A DNA stretch of 64,000 nt from Escarpia spicata (Eukaryota > Annelida > Polychaeta > Sabellida > Siboglinidae): assembly GCA_963995525.1 (NCBI GenBank), contig OZ023211.1:1677384-1741383 (forward strand), in the 5' to 3' direction. The notes under the pieces are model-generated. The model made no database searches and had not been told where the DNA came from. It worked only from the letters and a program-made list of their open reading frames with translations. The number at the start of each line of letters is the position of its first letter. Position 1 is the stretch's first letter. Both the position numbers and the translations under genes were made by a program. Positions 1 to 13,980 of the stretch are shown piece after piece.

Positions 1-1975
<1,975 letters not shown>

Positions 1976-2726
1976 TTTCTACTGGAGATGCATTTCAAAC
2001 GTCACAAACGTAGTTATTTAGAGTTAATTACTGACGTGTTTGCGACTTTTCTACACTCGAAGAACCGTGGAAACTGTGAATGGTGAACCACTCTCCAGAG
2101 GGAGACACTGTGAACGAGTTAAAGATCAAAATACATTAACGATAATAATTGATACCTCTGGTTTGCGGTGCCATGGTTATGTTTAACGAGGAGAAATACT
2201 AAAACTGAGATGGAGAGACAGCGTGAGCGAGGTTTCAGGAAGGCAGGTGTGATCGGCCAAGACTGGAGGATCATGTCTAAAAGCAAACGTCATTTATGAT
2301 AACTATGAATCACATAACGATGTGTTATTTTTGTTCGTGATAATTTTTCGTCAAATAAATAACATATTTGCAAAAAAAGATAACATGGCATAACGGATAC
2401 ACGTTAGTTTAAACCTTTCGTGAAATGATTCTAGAACGAAATGAAGAAAACATTCAGTTGCTTCGACAGCTTTAATTAATTATAGTGCCACCCACGCTTG
2501 GCCTGATTCTGGTATGAAATATATTAACGCAGTTAATTTTTGCACAGTCAGCAATACCTTTACTGACGCGTATCTTTTTTCTTTGTCTTTGTAAATTACA
2601 GCTGAATCGGACGATATTCCGACTGTCTGAACACGGAATATAATTTCCGACCTTCGTCATATCGGATTGCGACTATATGATTTTTATTTACGGTTAAAGT
2701 ACGTTCTTATTTATTGCCGCATTTGC
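1976..2726. other. Unannotated AT-rich sequence
   Basis: No coding, RNA or repeat structure stands out. Only short, motif-free open frames are present. Confidence 0.5.
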
Positions 2727-2870
2727 GTGCTATTCAGTCCTAAGGATAGCTCAACGCGTTTTACGGATCTGCTCACTTGAACACCATCTCGATATCTCTG
2801 AGAAGCATGCGGCCATTTGTGCAAATGATTGAACTGAGTCAACGTGGATTGAGCAACATTAACAAAGTTA
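2727..2870 (+). repeat. Diverged copy of a dispersed repeat family
   Basis: Order and wording of several blocks match the copies at 10480-10735 and 13225-13500: an ATTCAGTCCTAAGGA-like block, a CATCTCGATATCTCTGAGAAGCAT block and a GAACTGAGTCAACGTGGA block. The match was made by eye and the copy is strongly diverged. No coding capacity is visible. It is likely a non-autonomous mobile element, class unknown. Confidence 0.45.
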
Positions 2871-2975
2871 GGGAAACGCAGCATGGTGATTATAACTAAG
2901 ATTGCCTCGGTGTTACAACACTACACGATCTAGGAAACTAAACCAAACACGCCGTTGTGTCACCGGAACGACAGG

Positions 2976-2999
2976 TGACGTCACGTGGTAATGACGTCA
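2976..2999. promoter_or_regulatory. Two CRE palindromes flanking an E-box
   Basis: Perfect TGACGTCA palindromes lie at 2976-2983 and 2992-2999, with CACGTG at 2982-2987 overlapping the first. CRE sites bind CREB/ATF bZIP factors and CACGTG binds bHLH factors (established knowledge). A GC-rich patch follows to about 3480. No gene start could be assigned, so function as a promoter or enhancer is inference. Confidence 0.5.
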
Positions 3000-3595
3000 C
3001 ACATCCGTCAGCCACTACAGCGTCGTTCCGCACCGTTCCGCTTTAACGGCTGTGAACCATTGCGGGCGCGCACAATGCCGACAAATTCAAACATGTTTTT
3101 TCCTTTCGCCGACGTCTGTCAGCCCCGTGGGGTGCCTGCGGGGGGTCGGCGCGGGGCAGGGTGTGAGCACCACACTGCCCCGAGCGTCGTCTGCCAACTT
3201 GACCATTTAATGGCGTGCGAAGATTGATCGTGTATCTCGCGTGCCCGGCTCTGTAATCATCAGCTTTGTTCTGCCCGAATAACCATTAGTTGACGATTGA
3301 GCGACATGGCAGGTCGGCGACATGGTGACACGGAGGCGGGCGCCGTAATAAGATGGCTGCTCGCTGACACTAAGCTGACGACGCCGGCACCGCGGCGGAG
3401 AGAGGAAATTACCCCCACGTCCGCTCGCACCGACCGACACTGAACTCTCGGTCTACCTACGCGCCAAAGGTCAACTCGGACAGACTGCAGGTGAAGAGTG
3501 GATCGCGCGTCGACGGATGCCATTGTGTTTGTTCCACCCAACTGGTTCTTCGTCTTTCCTCACCCATCTCTTTGTCGGTGTTTCTTTTTTTTCAC
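3000..3595. other. GC- and CpG-rich patch, no gene recognised
   Basis: Rich in CpG compared with the AT-rich flanks, and directly adjacent to the CRE/E-box cluster. Open frames of 77-93 residues on both strands show no known domain. It could be a promoter region or an unmethylated CpG patch; nothing in the sequence decides. Confidence 0.4.
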
Positions 3596-3960
3596 CAGTA
3601 TTATGGTTTATCGTTATCTGTATTTCTCTTCCTTTACCGTTATCTGTATTTCTCTTCCGCTAACGTTATCTGTATTTATCTTCCTCTAACGTTATCTGTA
3701 TTTCTCTTCCTTTACCGTTATCTGTATTTCTCTTCCTTTACCGTATTCTGTCTTTATCGTTACCTTATTTTATCTTTACCGTTATCTGTGTTATTTCTTT
3801 ACCGTCGTCACCTGTATTACTTGTGTTATGTCTTTAGGTACGTTACCTGTATTCCTTTTCTTTACAATTACCTGTATTATGACTTTACCTGTAATACGTC
3901 GTTACCGTTAACTGTATTTTGTCTCTGCCGTTACATGTGTACTTCTTCCAGCGTCACCTG
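3596..3960 (+). repeat. 26-bp pyrimidine-rich minisatellite, degenerate
   Basis: Repeats of a unit containing TTACCGTTATCTGTATTTC followed by TCTTCC, clear from about 3605 to 3760 and increasingly diverged to about 3960. The open frame running through it (Leu/Tyr/Ser-rich) is an artefact of the unit. Confidence 0.8.
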
Positions 3961-4336
3961 TATTTGGCATCATCTTCATGACGTGTTCTTCTTCTTCCTC
4001 TTCGTTCTTGTATCCTGCGTCTTCAGCGTCTTCTGCGTCTAACTACGTCTTTTCTATCGTCCAAATCTTCTCAAATTACGGAACTATTGTTCGACGGAAA
4101 CCGATACGTCGTATTCTTTGTCAATCTAACTAAGTTGTTTGTCATTCAAACGTTGTTGGGTATTGTTCACTTTCATTCTTCGATTTCTTTCATTCTTCTG
4201 CAAGATTCGAAAGAGTATACCAGCTGGCAACGGCTATGACGTCCGCTATTGCTGATATGTCCAAATGCAGTATCAGCCGACATAAGAGATCTAGTTATAT
4301 TTATCAACGACACTCAAACCAATATCGGTGCTTGTA
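3961..4336. other. Unannotated sequence
   Basis: No gene, RNA or structured repeat seen. It separates the 26-bp minisatellite from the (ACCGAC)n array. Confidence 0.5.
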
Positions 4337-4346
4337 CACCGATACT

Positions 4347-4433
<87 letters not shown>

Positions 4434-4474
4434 ATTGACACAGACGCTAACACTGACACTGACATTGACACTGC
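4337..4474 (+). repeat. (ACCGAC)n hexanucleotide array
   Basis: Perfect ACCGAC repeats to about 4434, then decayed units (GACATTGACACAGACGC and similar) to about 4474. Because the unit is six bases, open frames (Asp-Thr, Pro-Thr, Ser-Val) run through on both strands; these are not genes. Confidence 0.95.
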
Positions 4475-4594
4475 GACGCTCATTGTGGCTTTGAAAGACA
4501 ATAGCCGGTGACCTGCTGAAGCCTTCTATAAGGCTGGCGACGGAACGGGGTGATGAGGACGTCAAGGACTTTGAACCCAACGTGTGTTGTGACA

Positions 4595-4935
4595 CCGTAT
4601 GTGTGCGTGTGCGTGTGTGTGTGCGTGTGTGTGTGCGTGTGTGTGTGCGTGTGTGTGTGCGTGCGTGTTGTGTGCGCATGTGTGTGCGTGTGTGAGTGCC
4701 TATGTGTGTGTTTGCGTGCGTGCGTGTGTGCGTGCGTGTTGGTGCGTGCGTGTGTGTGCGTGTGTGTGTGCGTGCGTGAGTGTGTGTATGTGTGGTTGGT
4801 GTGTGCGTGTGTGCGTGTGTGCGCGTGTGCGCGTGTGCGCGTGTGCGCGTGTGTGCGTGGGTGCGTGTTTGTGTGTGTGTGCGGGTGCGTGTGCGTGTAC
4901 GTGTACGTGCACGCGCGTGCGTCCACGCGCGCGGC
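4595..4935 (+). repeat. Complex GT/GC microsatellite
   Basis: Mixed GTGTGTGC, GTGC and GTGTAC units alternating purine and pyrimidine over about 340 bp, a classic potential Z-DNA tract. Cys-Val and His-Thr frames across it are artefacts. Confidence 0.95.
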
Positions 4936-5389
4936 GGACGTTTCTCGCCAGGCAGCGAGTGCCTCCCTGTCGCTGTCAAGAAGTAATGTCGAGTGAGTCG
5001 TATAGAGGGCGGACTGACGTGAACTCAGTTAACAGTCGATCGACGGCGGCGTCCTGCAGCGTTGAGGTGTCATCCTTTGTTCGCCCTCGCCCGTCTCGCA
5101 GCGAGACACCGCGGCGACAACCTCTCCTGGCGCCACCGCCGCGGCGAGTCGAGGCGGCCCGGATGATGGGTGTCGAGGTGGCTCGATTAACGGCGAGTCG
5201 ATGTAGCCCGGGTGATGGCGGCCGACACGTTAGAATGCCGGACCCTCGATCGAGGCTATGCGAATTCGGATCATCCTACTTTATTATTAAAATATCAAAA
5301 TACGTGTTTATCGTACAAAGAATGAAATGAAAGATACATGTGCCAACGTTCCGAAAGTATTATACCATTTACTACTACTAACATGAGTT
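4936..5389. other. CpG-rich patch then AT-rich sequence
   Basis: Bases 4936-5260 are GC- and CpG-rich with a loosely repeated theme (GGCGAGTCGA near 5142 and 5190). No domain is recognisable in the overlapping frames. The remainder is AT-rich and featureless. Confidence 0.4.
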
Positions 5390-5429
5390 ACTATTACTAC
5401 TACTACTACTACTACTATTACTACTACTG

Positions 5430-5477
<48 letters not shown>

Positions 5478-5495
5478 TTACTACTACTACTACTT

Positions 5496-5568
<73 letters not shown>

Positions 5569-5600
5569 GGCGACGACGACGGCGACGGCGACGACGACGT
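5390..5600 (+). repeat. (TAC)n array ending in GAC/GGC units
   Basis: About 60 TAC trinucleotides with rare TAT, TGC and TTC variants to 5568, then GACGAC and GGCGAC units. A poly-Tyr frame results. Unlikely to be coding: there is no conserved flanking protein sequence. Confidence 0.95.
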
Positions 5601-6400
5601 CTGCAACAACAATCTGTTAAATATGGTTACATTTTGTGACGCGCATACTTACAAGTTCTGAATGGCGACGTGCTTACGGCAGCATATATCAGCATCACCT
5701 CGCAAGTTGAATAGATCTGGTTATTTTGATGATAAAGTACGAAGAACACGCAGTTACTTGGCAATTTTCTGGATACGAAATTGGGTACGTTTACTCGAAC
5801 CTCTGCTGCGTGACAATAACATATAATATATAATGCAACACGATTTTGTCTCAAACAATTTCTTTTTAACATATCCAAAACGTTAACTACCTTGCAAAGG
5901 CTTTCGCTTTAAATAAAGCGATACTACCTGCTTTACAAGTAGGCAAAATCACATCATACTTTATGTACGGATAAAAAGGTTTACAGTTAACGATATTTAT
6001 CAAGATTGCCATCAACATCGATACGCTCCAGGGGTATGGTGGAAATGTAAGCCGTGCATTTATCAAGACGTCAACAATGTATTAGCTATATTTATGTTAT
6101 TTTGCAAACAAATTCTGCTATTCTGTTGTATGTTTTATTAATCCAATATTTCCCTTTTTGTTTTTGTCAGTGTATTAGATAATTTATAGCGGCATATATT
6201 AAAAAGTGGCTTACACCTTTGGTACAGGTGTTTCGGGTTTAAATATATATATTCTAAATGTATAAGCACAATGCCGTCAACGTTGTTCTTTTATCCTATG
6301 ACATGTGATCGCAACAATCATTAGTCACGAAAATGTCCAAATAATACATACAGTTGGATACACCATGTAAACAAGCAATCATACACAGTAAACAAGCAAT
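5601..6400. other. Unannotated AT-rich sequence
   Basis: Only short frames without motifs. No repeat or RNA structure recognised. Confidence 0.5.
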
Positions 6401-6611
<211 letters not shown>

Positions 6612-7031
6612 AAAGGAAACCGAACATTTGCTATATACAATTCGAAAGACATGGCCAACATAGCATCACACCTTAAAACCTGCAAATTAAAAGACATGGG
6701 AATTAGAGTGAGCCCGAAGCGTACGGGTCCAAATACCCAATGACTACTTCTAAAGTAATGAATGCTTCATGCTGAATCCAACAAACAGATCGGTGGAGAA
6801 TGGAAAGTGTACTAGGACAGGTAGAAACAAACACGAGAAGACAGGTGAGCTTACAGAGAGACGCCGGACCAATACAGAACCGACCACTAAGGCCCGTTAC
6901 CACAGTAGCGCGTGCAGAAGACAGGAGAACAATACGAAAGACTATCCACGAACGCAAGATATAAAACGGTCATTTTTTTTCTCATGAAAACATCTTCCAA
7001 TAAGCCGCCGAAGAGGACACCACGGATCATA

Positions 7032-7067
<36 letters not shown>

Positions 7068-7676
7068 CCGTCGCCTGCCAGTCGAACGCACGCGACAGAC
7101 CTCCGTCGAACAAAAAAACGTCCTCGTCGTCTCCATCACACCTCGTTGATTTAATCTGTGCCGAATGTTTGCATAAATTACCTCGTGTTGCCTCTTTCAC
7201 GTCTTCGTTGCGCTTCATTGTTCTCGTGTGTACGTCAGACGTCTTTGTCGTCATCATACCTGTCAGCAACGGAGAAGGTCGTATTGCAGTGACCACTGAA
7301 ACGGAAAGGTTCGGCTGTGTTCCGTGTCGTCAGATGTCACCCAGCTGACTGCAACGAGTCGTCACCTTGATGGCCGCGAGTCTCTGTCATGCCATATCAG
7401 ATCAATGCCGTCATCAGCCATCTCGCCCGTCGCCAAAGTGCAAAGAACAACGACTGTGACGTCATCGGCGTGTCAGACATTGGCGTAAACCAGCGGTCTG
7501 GTGACGATTGTTTTTCATCGTAAAGTAATTTTTATATAATATGCAATATCTATATATGCGAACATATTAACAACCCAAAAAGGAGTTTGATGAACCACAA
7601 CTGTTAATATGATGTGATCGTTATCTGTCTAATTTGCATTGTTTCGACTAAAATATCGTGTTTACGTTGTCTGCTA
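6612..7676. other. Unannotated, with a short GTCGCC array and one CRE
   Basis: A short (CGCCGT)n array lies at about 7033-7074. A single perfect TGACGTCA is at 7457-7464. The rest shows no gene. Confidence 0.45.
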
Positions 7677-7678
7677 AA

Positions 7679-7722
<44 letters not shown>

Positions 7723-7723
7723 A
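7677..7723 (+). repeat. (TAG)n trinucleotide array
   Basis: About 15 uninterrupted TAG/AGT units, giving a poly-Ser frame that is not a gene. Confidence 0.95.
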
Positions 7724-9334
7724 CACTTTCATTGCATCCAAAGCTAAATCTTCACGAGCCAGATCCCGAAAACTAAGTATGGTTAATTTGGATCATGGGC
7801 AGGTAACGATCAAATTATATTTAAGCATGAAACTGAAACCATTTCTTTACAATATCTTAGGTACATATAACTTACATAATTTAGGCCTACAACTGTACAT
7901 ATCACAGTTTTACAACGTACCGGCGATATGTCTTTGACACTTTAAAGAAGGGCTGCATGTGAATTGTTGGTTTTGTTATACTAATAAAAATGTATAGTAT
8001 AAATTAAGGCTGCTTACTCAGCGGGTTTATTCATCTCGAATCCGGATCGTTTATGTACAAATGTGTATAGTGTTAGTAGTTTGCATAAAGTCTGCAGTCT
8101 GTTTAATAAAAAATGCGTACTTTTGAATAATCTAACGAAATACACAAAACACGTGCATCACATTTGTCTTTCCCAAATGCATCCTCATGATCGGCAACTG
8201 TCTCTGGCTAGATTAGGTTTTAGCCGTCCTCTAATTAGCTGATTCGGTGACGTCTGCGCTCGAGCGAAAAATGGTAAACTAGTCAGTTAAACAAAACCGT
8301 GAGTTCGAGGCCAGCCAAACTTTGACGACCACTGTTGGCTAGCTCATCCTTTCCCGACTAAGTCCTATATAACTAAGTTCGAACCGACTTGGTCGTAGTT
8401 CCTTTTATAGATAGTCTGTTAATTTGCATACAAGAACTGGCATATTATCATAATGATTAATGAATACTTAGTACGTTTGTTTGCTTGTTTGCTAAATTAG
8501 TCTGAAAAGTGAGGAGAGATAATCGAATTGAGAGAAGAGTTTAAAACAGCAGTAGAGGCGTAGTCTTAACACTGTGATCACAACATAGGTTTACGAAAAC
8601 AAAAATATTGTTTCGAATAAAAATGTTCGTCGCAAATACTCATTTTAGGCGGGTATTCAGCGAACACCGATATTCGTATTTTTTAACGGACATGTTTCTC
8701 GACTCGACAAGCACACTTGTTTTGTTAATAAAACTTAAACTCTGTTAAAGTCTCGTGGAAAAACCTATCCATACCACATCGAAACTAGGCGTGGGAACAC
8801 ATATTAGTGGCGATTACAACATTATCAAGATAATCATACCATTATTATCATGTCAATAAATGTTTTTCTCACTCGAAATGGGTAGGTTAGATTTAATGTA
8901 GGGGCAAGGCAGCCTGCGTCGTTTAAAATATAATGTCTCAAAGACAAAGTAAAAAGTATGTGTTTTAGTTTCAACTGTCAATTAATCTCTGTCACTCGGC
9001 GAGAGATGCACCGGAGATAGTGCAGCTTTCCCAGGGTCAGAGCAACCTCTTGCGTATCCGGTTTCACTGGGTTCAGCGTTTCGCAGGCATCAGTGACGTA
9101 CGCTACAGTCATAATTATAATAATTTTATTATCTCTGCGTGGTTCGGCCGAATACAGACTGCCCCGGGGGTGGGTTGGGATTCTACCCCAAGTGTCCACC
9201 CCGGGGGAGGGTGATAGGTTGGGATTCTACCCCACGTGTCCACCCATTCCGCTCTCCCCAACATGTGGAATGTGGTCGGTTGTGTGCGACATGGCTTCAC
9301 AACATAACTTATAAACCAAGTTTATGGTGTCCAG
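7724..9334. other. Unannotated; includes a small tandem duplication
   Basis: Mostly AT-rich without recognisable features. At about 9167-9246 a segment containing TTGGGATTCTACCCCA and GTGTCCACCC is present twice in tandem. No gene recognised. Confidence 0.5.
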
Positions 9335-9640
9335 TAGGGATAGGTGTGTGCTGTGTGTGTGTTTGTATGTGTTTGTGTGTGCGGGTGTGTGTGTCTGTGT
9401 ATGTGCGTGTGCGTGTGTGCGTGTGTGCGTGTGTGCGTGTGTGCGTGTGTGCGTGTGTGCGTGTGTGCGTGTGTGCGTGTGTGCGTGTGTGCGTGTGTGC
9501 GTGTGTGCGTGTGTGCGCGTGTGCGTGCGCGTGTACGTGCGCGTGTACGCGCGTGTGTGCGTGTGTGCGTGTGTGCGTGTGTGCGTGTGTGCGTGCGTGC
9601 GTGCGTGCGCGCGTGAACGTGCGCGCGCGTGTTTGTATGG
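9335..9640 (+). repeat. (GTGTGC)n microsatellite
   Basis: Dominated by GTGTGC hexamers with GTGCGC and GTACGC variants over 300 bp; alternating purine-pyrimidine sequence and potential Z-DNA. The Cys/Val and His/Thr frames are artefacts. Confidence 0.95.
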
Positions 9641-10479
9641 GTCTGCGTCTGCGTGCGTGGGTGCGTGCGTGCTTTCGTGCGGATGTGTAAACATTAGTCA
9701 AATCCTACAGTTATCTTTTTTGAGATAATAAACATGGAACATGCTTCCCGTCAGTTGTCGCCCAAAGAAATCGGATTATGTTTGCGTACACAGTAATTCT
9801 TCCCTTATTGCCACGTGCTGCCCGACAGCAGCTGGAGATGTAAGCCTGTGCGTAGAGACGTGCCGTAGTCTGCACATCTTCTCTTTTCTCTGTTTATAAA
9901 AATACAATCAAGGAGCAAAAACATCGAAAGTGGGTCCCACCTCGGAATCGTTACCATTTCATTCATGTATGATACATTACGCACATGAAACAATGATATG
10001 CCCCTAACACCACCACAACACGATAATGCTTACACGACAACACGACCAATCACACTACTACTAAACCCGCACTCCACGCATACAATACTCGAGTGGCGCC
10101 CGCCGCCTAACATCATCCAAAAAGTCTGTAGGCAATAGGCGGCCACGCACTTAGCAGCGACAATTAATTTAGCCGCGGACAGCCGGTCTGCCCTCCCGCT
10201 CAATTAGCATCAAGCTGGCAACGTGAAAGACGACGTCAGTCGCACGATGGCTAAACGACGATCGCGTTTACTGCTTCACCTGGCTCGTTGTGACGACGAA
10301 CTACGCTACGTCATAAACGTCGTTTCGCGTCACGGGCGTGAACATATTCCGCCGGCGTATAGCGGCGAATCAGTGACCTATTGGAGTGCACCAGGCCATT
10401 GGGAAATTGTCTTAACTTGCTTCCTGTAATACAGGACAACACTACAACCTGTTGCGGCACTGCATTTTAAAGTAACACA
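9641..10479. other. Unannotated; moderately GC-rich block near 10080-10430
   Basis: A block around 10150-10215 carries homeodomain-type TAATT cores (CAATTAATTTAG and CAATTAGCAT), and the segment to 10430 has raised CpG. No protein domain recognised. A distal regulatory element is possible but unsupported beyond these motifs. Confidence 0.35.
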
Positions 10480-10735
10480 TAAAACCAAGTTCTTATGTAG
10501 GGGCCTAGCGCAGTAAACAAATCTTAGCACTATTCAGAGCGCTTTATACTTCACCCCTTGGCAGACCTGTTGAATCGAACTTCATCTCCTATATCTCCTG
10601 TTCTCTGGGAAGCATTTAGCCACTCTGCAATTAATGCGCGAAGATTATTCGTACACAAATATCAGTATCTGTAACCAGGTACTCATCTGTACAGCTACGT
10701 GAACTGAGGTAATGTGAGTGAACGAAATGTTTCAT
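10480..10735 (+). repeat. Dispersed repeat family, copy 2
   Basis: Shares ordered blocks with 13225-13500: CAAGTTCTTAT at the left, a GCGCTTTA block, GGCAGACCTGTT, CTGGGAAG, CCAGGTACTCAT and GAGTGAACGAA at the right. No open frame of note. The arrangement suggests a non-autonomous mobile element of a few hundred bases; class undetermined. Confidence 0.7.
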
Positions 10736-10782
10736 ATATATATATATGTTTTATATATACATGTATATATATATTTATTTAT

Positions 10783-11235
10783 TACTATACTATGCTATAC
10801 TATGCTATACTATACTATACTATACTATACTATACTATACTATACTATACTATACTATACTATACTATACTATAATATAATATAATATAATATAATATAC
10901 TATACTATACTATACTATACTATACTATACTATACTATACCATACTATGCTATGCTATGCTGTGCTATGCTGTGCTATGCTATGCTATGCTATACTATAC
11001 TATACTATGCTGTGCTGTGCTGTGCTGTGCTGTGCTGTGCTGTGCTGTGCTGTGCTGTGCTGTGCTATGCTATACTATACTATGCTATTCTCTGCTATAC
11101 TATACTCTGCTATGCTATGCTATGCTATGCTATGCTATGCTATGCTATGCTATGCTATGCTATGCTATACTATACTATACTATACTATACTATACTATAC
11201 TATACTATACTATACTATACTGTTCTATGCTATAT
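10783..11235 (+). repeat. Pentanucleotide array (CTATA/CTATG/CTGTG)n
   Basis: A 450-bp pentamer array in which variant units are grouped into homogeneous blocks: ACTAT, then AATAT, ACTAT, GCTAT, GCTGT, GCTAT and ACTAT again. All three forward frames are open and rich in Cys, Tyr, Leu, Ala and Met; none is a gene. Confidence 0.95.
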
Positions 11236-12943
11236 ATTGCTCAAGCCCAGTGTATGATTCCGAGCAAACTATTATGGAGAGTCGGGTACGAACCTGCGCC
11301 AGTTCGACGACATTTCACGACTACCCCGGCAGAAAAACCCAGGCAGACGTCAACAGGGATAAAGTAGTATGTATTGTATTAACACGCTGACTGTGGAGCG
11401 TTGTAAGGATATCTCTTCTCGGGCGTCGATGCCCAGTCGCATCTTTCAACGTTCATTCGGTTCCTTGGCCCATTGGCTCCTCATCTACCATTGGCTCCTC
11501 ATCTACCATCGGTGATGTATTTGAAAAAAAACACGAAGGTAAATATTGTTAGATTTTATTTGTTTAATTGTCATTCCCAGGTGGCGCCACTAGAGTTGTG
11601 TTAAAATTATTATCTGCTGTCTGAATGAAATGCCGTAATTGGCGACAGCGAGAGTTAAACGGCCATATGAATGAGTTTAAGTTAAACATACTAACACGGT
11701 TTGTTGTTCCTCGGGAGGATGTGAGCTACATGAAAATAAATCGTTGTACAAATTAGATCGTTACGCAACAATTAGCAATATGGCAATGACGTACGGTCAG
11801 GTGCAGTCAGTTAGCGTTAATCTGTGCGCCTCGACATCTGGATATATTTTTACGGAGCGGAATTTAAAAACGCTAGTCACTTTTAATCAAGAAATCCGCG
11901 TTCTGGACCCGGACGTCCAAATCTTGCAAATAATATACAGTTTACTGTAAATGTTGCTCAAGAATCCGGACATTTCTATTCGGTCAATTGTGTTCGCCAT
12001 TCCACATTTGAAGACATCATTGATTCTAGCAACAGAGAAATAAAAGCAATATATACAGCATCGATGTTGGTATTCACGTGAAGAAAAAAATGTGCATAAT
12101 TCATGAATCCGGAAAAATCATTCCTCGGGATATAATCACTGGAGCCGAAAGTGTCCGGACTACCAAGGTTCCGATGTATTCAAAGTCATTGACGTGTAAC
12201 TGTACACAATGATCGAGACTGCGCAATCAATTGGTTTAGACAACTATAGGGACATTCTTATGACCCCATAAGCCCGATCGCGCTCTTTCAAATATATTTT
12301 CCTCCCAAACAATGATCTTATGAACTGGAAACTGTCAACCCGAAGACGCCACACTGGGACATTTTCACGATTGTCTTACGGTAACAGTATTCTTGGTGAT
12401 AAAGCAGCGTTTTTTTGCGTTTTTAAAGGCTCCTTTAATTTAACAACGGATTTTGTAATGATGTATTTCCTTATGAACTGCGAACTTTAATTACACGGTT
12501 TACCGCACCGGTTTTGCAAAGCCCCAGAACGTATGTTTCTGAGGATGTCGGGGCTCTAGACGTGGCATGCACTGAGGTGTGTGTTGTATTAATCGTGCGC
12601 ATTTTGTTTTTTCGATGGCATGCGTCAATAGGCAAGCCGACATTAAAAGGGAATATGTTGTACAATGTATATGTAAACGTATGTTACTGCATGAAGCTTA
12701 AATAAAGAGTTAATGTGATCAATCAGGTATCATCGTAAGACAGCCAGACATGTAGATAGATAACTCGAAAGAATAACAAGAAGTGCATCTAAGCGTATTC
12801 CACAAATGAGAAATCTTTGTTCAGAAAAACTACTAGAATGTACATAGTTTGACAACATTGCAAAAACCAGGGTATTAGGGACCAGGTAGACATAATAATT
12901 ATATGATAAAATAGTTAATGTCTATCCAAATATGGATAGGAAA
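11236..12943. other. Unannotated sequence
   Basis: No gene recognised. A 19-base segment (CATTGGCTCCTCATCTACC) is present twice in tandem at about 11471-11508. Otherwise ordinary AT-rich sequence. Confidence 0.5.
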
Positions 12944-12997
12944 TTATGTATGTATGTATGTGTGTATGTATGTGTGTATGTGTGTATGTGTGTATGT

Positions 12998-13063
<66 letters not shown>

Positions 13064-13133
13064 ATGTATGTATGTATGTATGTATGTATGTATGTATGAA
13101 TGTATGTATGTATGCATGCATATATGCATGTAT
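12944..13133 (+). repeat. (TATG)n / (TG)n microsatellite
   Basis: ATGT tetramers with an inner TG run. It directly abuts the possible retrotransposon tail at 13134. Confidence 0.95.
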
Positions 13134-13215
13134 GCACATAAGAAAGTATTCATTATTGCAGAGGACGATAAAAGAATGGAACAAAGAATCCATCCTCGTG
13201 AGCCAGGGGGCGCTG
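13134..13215 (+). mobile_element. Possible 3'-end fragment of a CR1/L2-like retrotransposon
   Basis: The plus strand encodes HIRKYSLLQRTIKEWNKES, which resembles the conserved C-terminal motif (RKYSFSQR.I.EWN) found after the reverse transcriptase of CR1/L2/Rex-type elements. It is only about 20 residues, so chance is not excluded. It is 5' truncated into the (TATG)n array. Confidence 0.45.
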
Positions 13216-13224
13216 GTGACTACA

Positions 13225-13500
13225 CCAGTGTAAAACAGGCAAGTTCTTATATAGCGCAGTATCCAGTCCTTAGGACTGTTCAAGGCGCTTTACACTTTAC
13301 TTCCTGGCAGACCTGTTCGACGGAACACGATCTCGACTACTTTGGGAAGAATTCAGCAAAGCTGCAAATATTGCACGAGGACTATTGGTACGAAAAATAG
13401 TCACCACTGTCTATAGCCAGGTACTCATTCTTACATCTGAGTGAACTGGAGCAACGTGGAGTGAACGAACTTGCCCGCGATTCGAAACGGCAGCAAAAGG
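13225..13500 (+). repeat. Dispersed repeat family, best-preserved copy
   Basis: Longest and clearest member of the family also seen at 10480-10735 and, diverged, at 2727-2870. Landmarks: CAAGTTCTTATATAGCGC at the start, GGCGCTTTACACTTTAC, CCTGGCAGACCTGTT, CCAGGTACTCATTC and ATTCGAAACGGC at the end. No coding potential. Similar layouts occur in repeats of other marine animals (general recollection, not checked). Confidence 0.7.
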
Positions 13501-13923
13501 AATCGAAAACGGAATCTCTTGATTGAGAATCCGACCTTCTATTAACTACACCAGCGAGCTCCGTACAGAAACGTTTCAGTGTCAACTAGCGACCCAGATG
13601 TGCAGGATGAAATCGTCTACTGATTACCTTAACGCTAAAGCAGTGGGAATATCACATAAATTAACATGACCTATTTCTGATAAAGGCTGACTATTGTTAA
13701 TAGTGTTAACAACTTGTTAAATATTGTTATAATAGTATCTCTTGCCGTATACCAAAACCTGTTCTTAACCAGGAAGAAGTGGTAATACGAATTACAGAAC
13801 CACGCTTGTCACGATGCCCTCGGTCAGTTTTTATTATAAAATAGGAAAGGGAGATTTAATTTAATTTTAAATATGGAAATAAAATAAAAACATAATTTTA
13901 CCAAAAACAAAGAATGCCTCCCG

Positions 13924-13980
<57 letters not shown>

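Noticed and set aside
4314..5330. Frames of 148-243 codons rich in Cys-Val, His-Thr or Arg-Thr
   Set aside because: Produced by hexamer and GT/GC microsatellites; open on both strands simultaneously.
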